Source of the DNA: JBLHKE01 sp047619485
GTDB taxonomy: Bacteria > Verrucomicrobiota > Verrucomicrobiia > Verrucomicrobiales > DEV007
Length of the DNA stretch: 5,408 bases
NCBI GenBank assembly: GCA_047619485.1
Contig: JBLHKE010000560.1
Location: 1-5,408 of the forward strand
Reading direction: 5' to 3'
The number at the start of each line of letters is the position of its first letter. Position 1 is the first letter of the stretch. The notes under the pieces are model-generated. The model made no database searches. It saw only the letters and a program-made list of their open reading frames with translations, and had not been told where the DNA came from. Below, piece by piece: positions 1-4,100 of the stretch. The position numbers and the translations under genes are program-made.

Positions 1-91
1 CTCCCCGCTTCATTGCCTACAGGCAGATGAACAAGTCCGCCCTCCCGGCGCTCCGCAGAGCCAAATGGGAAGTATTATATCCTAAATATTT
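1..91. other. Short intergenic region downstream of dnaN
   Basis: This 91-bp stretch follows the dnaN stop codon in the direction of transcription. I see no convincing intrinsic terminator in it, only 4-bp stems. The half nearest dnaN is AT-rich and contains a perfect TATAAT box on the minus strand. An ATG on the minus strand at 11-13 opens a frame (M-K-R-G) that runs off the window. It could be the start of the next gene, but four codons are too few to judge. Confidence 0.5.
74..79 (-). promoter_or_regulatory. Possible -10 box for the gene beyond the left edge
   Basis: The minus strand reads TATAAT here, a perfect sigma70 -10 hexamer, in an AT-rich stretch directly after the dnaN stop. No good -35 hexamer lies 16-18 bp upstream (the best is TCAGCC inside the dnaN 3' end). 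A start near position 67 would give a leader of about 55 nt to the minus-strand ATG at 11-13. A chance match is quite possible. Confidence 0.3.
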
Positions 92-1192
92 CTACTGGCT
101 GACGCGCATCGGCATCAGGACGTAGAGGAAGGTGCTGTTGGTCTTGAGGACGCCGGGGCTCATCTCGTCGATCAGATCGAGGTACACCTCGTCGTCGTTG
201 AGGTTGCGCAGTGGAGCCATGAGGAAGTCCGGGTTGAACGCGATGGCGAACTCCTTGCCCTTGTAGACGACCGGGATGGTCTCATCTGCTTCACCGACGT
301 CGGGCGAGTTTGCTGCGAGTTCGATGCGGTCTTCCGCGAAGGTAAACTTGATCGAGTTGGTCTTGTCGTTAGCGAGCAGGCCGATGCGGTTGACGGTGGA
401 GAGGAAGGGCTCGCGCTCGAGCGTGATACGTTCCTTGGTCTCCTCCGGGATGACCTGCTTGTAGTTCGGGTAGTTGCCCTCGATGAGCTTGCTCACCAGG
501 AGATTCTTGTTGAGGTGGAAGGAGATCTGGTTGTCGCTCACGCAGATACGCACTTCACCGTCGTCCTGGAGGAGACGCTGGAGTTCGTTGACGGCCTTGG
601 TCGGAACGATGACGTCGATCGCCTGACTCTCGGGGAAATCGAGTTCCTCACAGGTGTAGAGCGCGAGGCGTCGGCCGTCGGTGGCAACCAAGGTGAGCGC
701 GTTGTCTTTGAACGAGCAGAAGATGCCATTGAGGACGTAGCGGGTTTCGTCGGTGGAGATCGCGTAAGAGGTCATCTTGAGACCTTCCTTGAGCGCCTTC
801 TGGGAAATCTTGAACTCGCGCGCGTTGTCGAAGGTCGGCAGCGGCGGGAACTCGCTATCGCTGAGGCCGAGGATTTTGAAGAACGACGGACCGCTGCGGA
901 TGCTGGCGATGTCCTTGTTGTCGATCTCGACCGAGATATTCTCCGATGGGAGTTCGCGGATGATGGTGGCGAGACGGCGTGCTGGCAGCGTGGTTGAACC
1001 CGCCGTGTCGACGGTGGCCTCGACCTGACCGGTGACGCCGACGTCGAGGTCGGTGGTGGTGAGCTTTAGCTGGCCGTCGCGGGCTTCGAGCAGGACGTTC
1101 GACAGGATTGGCAAGGTCGTGCGCGTGCTGACGACGTGCTGGACTTGCTGGAGTCCTTCGAGGAATTGGTCCTTCGTGATCGAAAACTTCAT
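92..1192 (-). CDS. dnaN: DNA polymerase III subunit beta (sliding clamp)
   Basis: DnaN forms a ring-shaped homodimer around DNA, tethers the replicative polymerase to its template, and serves as a docking platform for other replication and repair proteins in the cytoplasm. The product is 366 residues, the same length as the E. coli clamp, and spans the usual three clamp domains. Visible landmarks are the N-terminal TLPILSNVLLEA segment (26-37), RYVLNGI (151-157), ATDGRRLA (170-177, part of the partner-binding pocket), LIEGNYPNY (236-244) and the C-terminal MPMR (360-363), which completes that pocket. The pocket His of E. coli (ATDxHRLA) is Arg here, a commonly seen variant. The ATG start matches the family N-terminus exactly (MKFSITKDQF). 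No Shine-Dalgarno sequence precedes it; the upstream bases are GACCCACC. It lies 248 bp downstream of dnaA on the same strand and appears to have its own promoter. No lesion is seen. Confidence 0.98.
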   Translation of the reverse strand: MKFSITKDQFLEGLQQVQHVVSTRTTLPILSNVLLEARDGQLKLTTTDLDVGVTGQVEATVDTAGSTTLPARRLATIIRELPSENISVEIDNKDIASIRSGPSFFKILGLSDSEFPPLPTFDNAREFKISQKALKEGLKMTSYAISTDETRYVLNGIFCSFKDNALTLVATDGRRLALYTCEELDFPESQAIDVIVPTKAVNELQRLLQDDGEVRICVSDNQISFHLNKNLLVSKLIEGNYPNYKQVIPEETKERITLEREPFLSTVNRIGLLANDKTNSIKFTFAEDRIELAANSPDVGEADETIPVVYKGKEFAIAFNPDFLMAPLRNLNDDEVYLDLIDEMSPGVLKTNSTFLYVLMPMRVSQ

Positions 1193-1210
1193 GGTGGGTC
1201 GGTCTGCTTC

Positions 1211-1219
1211 TGTGGGTAA
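1211..1219 (-). promoter_or_regulatory. DnaA-box-like site in the dnaN leader
   Basis: The plus strand reads TGTGGGTAA, one mismatch from TGTGGATAA, the complement of the consensus TTATCCACA. It lies about 20 bp before the dnaN start codon and about 45 bp downstream of the probable transcription start, in the same orientation as the array at 1333-1363. It could be an outlying origin box or allow DnaA to affect dnaN transcription. Confidence 0.4.
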
Positions 1220-1230
1220 AAATTCAGGCG

Positions 1231-1253
1231 CCGGCGATGGTTCTCACCGCCGG
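1231..1253 (-). promoter_or_regulatory. Hairpin in the dnaN leader
   Basis: CCGGCG (1231-1236) pairs with CGCCGG (1248-1253). In the minus-strand RNA the stem continues with a G-U pair, a U-A pair and a G-C pair to nine base pairs around a short A-rich loop. A T5 run follows on the minus strand, but about eight bases after the stem, too far for a standard intrinsic terminator. It lies between the probable dnaN transcription start and the start codon, so a leader structure or weak attenuator are both possible. Confidence 0.4.
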
Positions 1254-1266
1254 ATAATTTGGGCGT

Positions 1267-1294
1267 ATTGTACGGAATTGGCTGGGGGTGTCTA
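1267..1294 (-). promoter_or_regulatory. Probable sigma70-type promoter of dnaN
   Basis: On the minus strand a -35 hexamer TAGACA (1289-1294, five of six matches to TTGACA) and a -10 hexamer TACAAT (1267-1272, five of six matches to TATAAT) are separated by 16 bp. Transcription would start near 1260 and give a leader of about 68 nt. An independent promoter fits the terminator found after dnaA. The DnaA-box array starts about 40 bp upstream of the -35. Confidence 0.6.
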
Positions 1295-1316
1295 ACTAAA
1301 AGATGTTCCGAGAATT

Positions 1317-1328
1317 ACGGGATCCCGT
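1317..1328. repeat. 12-bp perfect palindrome beside the DnaA boxes
   Basis: ACGGGATCCCGT is perfectly self-complementary and lies four bases from the first DnaA box. In some origins a GC-rich element separates the DnaA boxes from the unwinding region, and this element sits in the equivalent place. It could equally be a protein-binding site. Confidence 0.5.
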
Positions 1329-1332
1329 CAGT

Positions 1333-1363
1333 TGTGAATAAGTTGTGAATAGTGTGTGAGCAA
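1333..1363 (-). promoter_or_regulatory. Array of three DnaA-box-like sites at 11-bp spacing
   Basis: On the plus strand the 9-mers are TGTGAATAA (1333-1341), TGTGAATAG (1344-1352) and TGTGAGCAA (1355-1363). The first fits the relaxed consensus TGTGNATAA perfectly, the second has one mismatch and the third two. All point the same way, and the 11-bp period would place bound DnaA on nearly the same face of the helix. The last box runs into the A-tract of the dnaA terminator. This is the main evidence for oriC here. Confidence 0.65.
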
Positions 1364-1394
1364 AACGGCTCCGCCTCGTGGAGAGGCGAAGCCG
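1362..1394 (-). terminator. Rho-independent terminator of dnaA
   Basis: Arms at 1366-1377 and 1383-1394 form a 12-bp GC-rich stem around a 5-nt loop. In the minus-strand RNA the single non-Watson-Crick position is a U-G wobble; in the plus strand it would be a C-A mismatch, so the structure fits transcription from dnaA. The stem is followed on the minus strand by TTTT. It starts about 46 nt after the dnaA stop codon. The T-run is short, so termination may be partial. Confidence 0.7.
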
Positions 1395-1440
1395 CCGGGG
1401 TAGGGGGGATCTATCCGCTGGTGTTGGTTTCCGTGAAAAT

Positions 1441-2946
1441 TTACATATTTGAAAGCCGTGTCGAGAGCATGGCGACCGCCTGGCGGGTCTCCTTGGAATC
1501 GTCGATGCGCTGCTCCACTTTTTTCGCCGCGTGGATGACGGTGCCGTGGTCGCGACCGCCGAAGGCCTGCCCGATCTCGACCAGCGAGTGGTCGGTCATG
1601 GTGCGCGCCAAATACATCGCCACCTGACGTGGGAAGGCGATATTGGCGGGGCGGCGCTTGCTGGTCATGTCCGCGAGGCGGATGTCGAAGTGCTCGGCGA
1701 CCTCCTTCTGAATACGGTTGATGGTCACGCGTCGGCGGCCCTCTTCGCGTAGGATGTCCTTGAGGAGGTTCTCGATCGCCTCATCGGTGAGGGATTTGCC
1801 AGAGAGTGATGTGTAGGACGCTAGGCGCATCAGGCCGCCTTCGAGCCTGCGGACGCTCTTGCGGATGCGGTCGGCGAGGAACTCCACCACGTGGTCGTCG
1901 AGCGTGACGTTCCACTCGTCCATCTTGCGGCGCAGGATGGCGGTGCGCGTTTCGACGTCTGGTGGCTGCATGCCGGCGGTGAGTCCCCACTCGCAGCGCG
2001 ACACGATGCGCTCCTCGAGGTTGTTGATCTCGTTGGCTGGGCGATCACTGGTGAGGACGATCTGTCGGCGGCCATCGCTGAGGCTGTTGAATGTGTGGAA
2101 GAACTCGTCCTGGGTCGATTCCTTACCGGCGAAGAACTGGATGTCGTCGATGAGCAGCACATCCGCCTGTCGGTATTTTTTGCGAAACTTGACCAAGCCG
2201 TTACGAATCGAGTCGATGAAGCCGTTGGTAAATTCCTCGCTGGTGACGTAGACGACCTTCTTCTTCGGGTTGCTCTCTAGGATGCGGTGGCCGATGGCGT
2301 GCAGCAGGTGGGTTTTCCCGAGTCCGGCCGCGCCGTGGATGAAGAGCGGGTTGTAGGTCATCGCTGGGCGGTCGGCGACGCTGAGGCAGGCGGCGTGTGC
2401 GAACTCGCTGTTGCCGCCAGGCACGAACGACTCGAAGCGGTAGCGGGGGTTGAGGCCGGCGCGGCGCGAGAGCCGGTCGAGCTCGGGGTCGATCGTCTTG
2501 ATTTGTGGCTGACCGAGTTTGCCCCGCGGCATCGCACGAGGGTCGTTTAGTGGTAGCTCGCCCATGCCTCTCTGCATCGACACGAGTTCTTTCTCTGGAT
2601 CGGAAGATTGCCCAGTGCTGGAGTTTGCGAACGTCTCATCTGACTCATCTTCCTCGACGTCGGTCTCGGTGTCGATCTCGCCACCATCCGTACCTGCGCC
2701 GATTTTGAATTCGATCTCGCGCTCGCCCTGGAGGACATCTGCGACGGCCTGTTTGAGGGTGGAAAGATAATTACTTTCGATCCAAAGCTGGAAAATTTTG
2801 TTCTGAACCTGGACGACCAGTTTGTCTTCATCGGCCTCAAGGAGCGAAGTACCAGAGAACCACCGTTTGAAGGTGTCTTGGCTAACTCGGCGTTTGAGGG
2901 CGGTGCAAATTTCGGTCCAGATCAGTTTTAGGTCACTGGTTGACAT
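1441..2946 (-). CDS. dnaA: Chromosomal replication initiator protein DnaA
   Basis: DnaA is the ATP-dependent initiator that binds DnaA boxes at oriC, melts the origin and recruits the helicase. The 501-residue protein shows all four domains. Domain I (about 1-85) has the W10 and FKRWF (26-30) segments. Domain II (about 86-163) is a long linker with a strongly acidic stretch at 90-105. Domain III (about 164-390) is the AAA+ ATPase, with Walker A GAAGLGKT (205-212), Walker B VLLIDD (263-268), sensor 1 VLTSDRP (297-303), arginine finger R317 in LEERIVSR, and sensor 2 R366 in VRRLEG. Domain IV (about 400-501) has SKRRP (429-433) and the signature GRDHGTVIHA (464-473). Glycine 468 occupies the place of E. 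coli Thr435, a base-contacting residue. The ATG start gives a normal domain I. No Shine-Dalgarno sequence is visible; four CACT units precede the start instead. The gene ends 248 bp before dnaN, with its own terminator between them. Confidence 0.98.
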   Translation of the reverse strand: MSTSDLKLIWTEICTALKRRVSQDTFKRWFSGTSLLEADEDKLVVQVQNKIFQLWIESNYLSTLKQAVADVLQGEREIEFKIGAGTDGGEIDTETDVEEDESDETFANSSTGQSSDPEKELVSMQRGMGELPLNDPRAMPRGKLGQPQIKTIDPELDRLSRRAGLNPRYRFESFVPGGNSEFAHAACLSVADRPAMTYNPLFIHGAAGLGKTHLLHAIGHRILESNPKKKVVYVTSEEFTNGFIDSIRNGLVKFRKKYRQADVLLIDDIQFFAGKESTQDEFFHTFNSLSDGRRQIVLTSDRPANEINNLEERIVSRCEWGLTAGMQPPDVETRTAILRRKMDEWNVTLDDHVVEFLADRIRKSVRRLEGGLMRLASYTSLSGKSLTDEAIENLLKDILREEGRRRVTINRIQKEVAEHFDIRLADMTSKRRPANIAFPRQVAMYLARTMTDHSLVEIGQAFGGRDHGTVIHAAKKVEQRIDDSKETRQAVAMLSTRLSNM

Positions 2947-2948
2947 GT

Positions 2949-2964
2949 AGTGAGTGAGTGAGTG
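2949..2964 (-). repeat. Tetranucleotide repeat (four CACT units) next to the dnaA start
   Basis: The plus strand has four exact AGTG units, which read as CACT in the dnaA transcript. They end two bases before the dnaA ATG. They occupy the place where a ribosome binding site would be and contain nothing resembling GGAGG. Slippage here would change the leader length, not the reading frame. Confidence 0.7.
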
Positions 2965-3039
2965 GTGTTGAGCGGTTGAAGTGGGGTCAGTGATGCCCGG
3001 TGCTGATCGCAGATCGATCCGTACACCGAGCCCATCAGG

Positions 3040-3068
3040 GCAGCTGTCCAGACGGGCTGGGCGGCTGC
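3040..3068 (+). repeat. Long imperfect inverted repeat upstream of dnaA
   Basis: The arms at 3040-3051 and 3057-3068 form a 12-bp stem around a 5-nt loop (ACGGG). As plus-strand RNA all twelve positions pair, two of them as G-U; as minus-strand RNA those two would be C-A mismatches. No T-run follows on either side, so it is not a standard terminator. It could be a structured plus-strand RNA or a protein-binding site. Confidence 0.45.
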
Positions 3069-3075
3069 TGAAAGG

Positions 3076-3091
3076 CGATTCCGAGGAATCG
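3076..3091. repeat. 16-bp inverted repeat upstream of dnaA
   Basis: CGATTCC and GGAATCG are perfect inverted arms separated by two bases. The tiny spacer suits a dimeric DNA-binding protein better than an RNA hairpin. It lies about 130 bp before the dnaA start, a plausible place for an operator. No regulator is identified. Confidence 0.45.
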
Positions 3092-3133
3092 TCGGTTGGT
3101 TGTTGATTTTTTAATCATTTGGCTTCCCTGAAG

Positions 3134-3159
3134 ACTAACATTTATATATAAATATTAGT
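3134..3159. repeat. AT-rich 26-bp near-perfect palindrome
   Basis: The core ATTTATATATAAAT (3140-3153) is a perfect 14-bp palindrome. It is flanked by ACTAA (3134-3138) and TTAGT (3155-3159), with one mismatched pair (C3139/A3154). It is almost entirely A/T and lies about 190 bp upstream of dnaA. It could be an easily melted element, a regulator site or part of the dnaA promoter. Confidence 0.5.
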
Positions 3160-3584
3160 TTGCGGAGGATCTAGCAGAGGCTGAACGACTTAAACGAAAG
3201 TCTTGAGAATCTACCGGAACAAAGATCGAAAGAACCTTGAAGAAACAATTAATTCCTTCGTAACCAATGAGTTACAAATTTAATAACGATCCCCCGAGGA
3301 GCAGCAATCCCTGCGTCGAAGTAGGTTTAGGAGCGAGTGAATAAACTCACAAGCAAAAAGGACTGACTGCTTAAGTTTTCTTCTTGGGATGATAAAATTT
3401 TTAAATCTTTCCATGAATAATTGGTGAGAATCCGACCCACTAGAATTTCACTACAAAAAATTTGTTCTCCGATGTGACGATTTCTTCTGAATAAAATACG
3501 TGATTTTGCGGGGGTCAAAATGTGGTCGAATTTCTCTCGGGTAGAGCAGCGATCTCGGCTGAAAATTGAGTATTCGCGGCGACT

Positions 3585-3637
3585 GTCGATGGGCGTTTTC
3601 ACCCATCGACCTAGGAATTGAATCATGACCCATCGAC
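3585..3637. repeat. Three copies of CCCATCGAC, two as a hairpin
   Basis: The 9-mer occurs inverted at 3585-3593 and direct at 3602-3610 and 3629-3637. The first two form a 9-bp perfect stem, which in minus-strand RNA extends by a U-G and a G-C pair around an AAAA loop. The second and third copies share ten bases (ACCCATCGAC) and start 27 bp apart. The third overlaps codons 2-5 of the frame opening at 3625. No T-run follows on either strand. It may be an operator for the decayed gene or a leftover of a rearrangement. Confidence 0.55.
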
Positions 3638-4100
3638 GTATTCACGCGCACTGTGTTCTATCGCTTTTTGTCTCAATTGTAGCGCTATGTTACCGCCCGC
3701 GGAGTGACGGTGGATTCAGGCGGCGCGATCCTCGCTCCAGAATCGGATCTTGGCACGCGTATGCGCCTCTACAGGAGAGGGCATCCGCTGGTGATTGGCG
3801 ACGCGATCTATCTCATGCGAGGAGCATGCCGCGAGCGGTGTCGTCGAGCTGATGCTCATCGAACCGACGCTGCAGGCGCCTACCGCGTTCGAGATCACGT
3901 CCGTCACGCGAGCCGCTGGGGCGGTCACGATTAGCTGGGCGGCTACCGACGCGGAAATCTACACGATCGAGTAGAGTCGATCGGCCGATGGCTGGACGGT
4001 GCTTGGAGCCGTCTCCAAGACGGATGGCAGCCTGTCGTATACAGATTGGACTGCCGACGGGCTGGTACCGTAACCGCCTGATCCGAGCTGGCGCAGAGCC
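3625..4100 (+). pseudogene. Decayed gene for a secreted or surface protein
   Basis: No single frame is open throughout, but successive pieces on the plus strand look protein-like. From the ATG at 3625, the first 23 residues have a basic start (THRRIHAH) and a hydrophobic core (VLSLFVSIVAL) like a signal peptide. One frame over, from about 3701, the text reads GVTVDSGGAILAPESDLGT and later LVIGDAIYLM, which resembles autotransporter or PEP-CTERM passenger segments. In a third frame, from about 3852, comes FEITSVTRAAGAVTISW, then a TAG (3972-3974) where this kind of module often has Tyr, then WTVLGAVSKTDGSLSYTD up to a TAA at about 4050. YRNRLIRAG follows in another frame. The last part matches the pattern of a fibronectin-type-III-like C-terminal module common in Verrucomicrobia exoproteins. 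At most about 155 codons remain, so the middle is probably deleted. It runs tail to tail into the neighbouring gene. Recognition is from memory of family patterns, not a search. Confidence 0.5.

Larger units (their letters stand above)
1193..1440. other. oriC: Candidate chromosomal replication origin (oriC) between dnaA and dnaN
   Basis: The dnaA-dnaN gap is a classical oriC location. Here it holds three co-oriented DnaA-box-like 9-mers at 1333, 1344 and 1355, exactly 11 bp apart, plus a fourth at 1211-1219. Next to the array is a GC-rich 12-bp palindrome (1317-1328), followed towards dnaN by a mixed-composition stretch that also carries the dnaN promoter. No strongly AT-rich unwinding element is obvious, and I could not find a convincing run of DnaA-trio triplets. 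The box count is low compared with many origins. The 678-bp region on the other side of dnaA has AT-rich sequence but no boxes, so the origin could be composite. GC-skew over the whole replicon would settle it. Confidence 0.6.
2947..3624. other. Gene-free region upstream of dnaA
   Basis: This 678-bp stretch must contain the dnaA promoter, but I find no clear -35/-10 pair on the minus strand. The first 150 bp next to dnaA are GC-rich with two strong inverted repeats (3040-3068 and 3076-3091). From about 3100 to 3560 the sequence becomes AT-rich (three sampled 60-base lines counted by eye gave about 32-42% GC), unlike the GC-rich genes around it. It contains a 26-bp near-palindrome (3134-3159), small stems at 3104-3117, 3187-3202 and 3260-3275, and a repeated CCCATCGAC element at its right end. 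No match to the DnaA box with two or fewer mismatches was seen. Minus-strand open frames at 3327-3651 have no recognisable features. Confidence 0.6.

Noticed and set aside
515..997. 160-codon plus-strand open frame opposite dnaN
   Set aside because: It is antisense to dnaN, which is unmistakable. The Glu/Val/Asp-rich translation reflects codon bias on the opposite strand.
1289..1316. DnaA-trio repeats next to the DnaA boxes
   Set aside because: The minus strand has TTTTAGTTAG, which gives at most two loosely spaced TAG triplets, not the regular run expected.
3187..3202. Small hairpin GACTT/AAGTC as an RNA gene or terminator
   Set aside because: Five base pairs with no T-run and no surrounding structure. 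Such stems are common by chance.
2947..3624. DnaA boxes upstream of dnaA for autoregulation or a second origin half
   Set aside because: I scanned for TTATNCACA and its complement. The best candidates (around 3345 and 3473) have three or more mismatches.
3327..3651. Minus-strand open frames of 99 and 66 codons in the AT-rich region upstream of dnaA
   Set aside because: Their translations show no domain, signal or membrane pattern I recognise, they overlap each other in different frames, and open frames of this size occur by chance. They also run across the CCCATCGAC hairpin.
3964..3983. CGATCGA/TCGATCG inverted repeat with the in-frame TAG in its loop
   Set aside because: It has a 7-bp stem without a T-run, inside the decayed coding remnant, and consists of the very common CGATCG word. 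No function can be supported.
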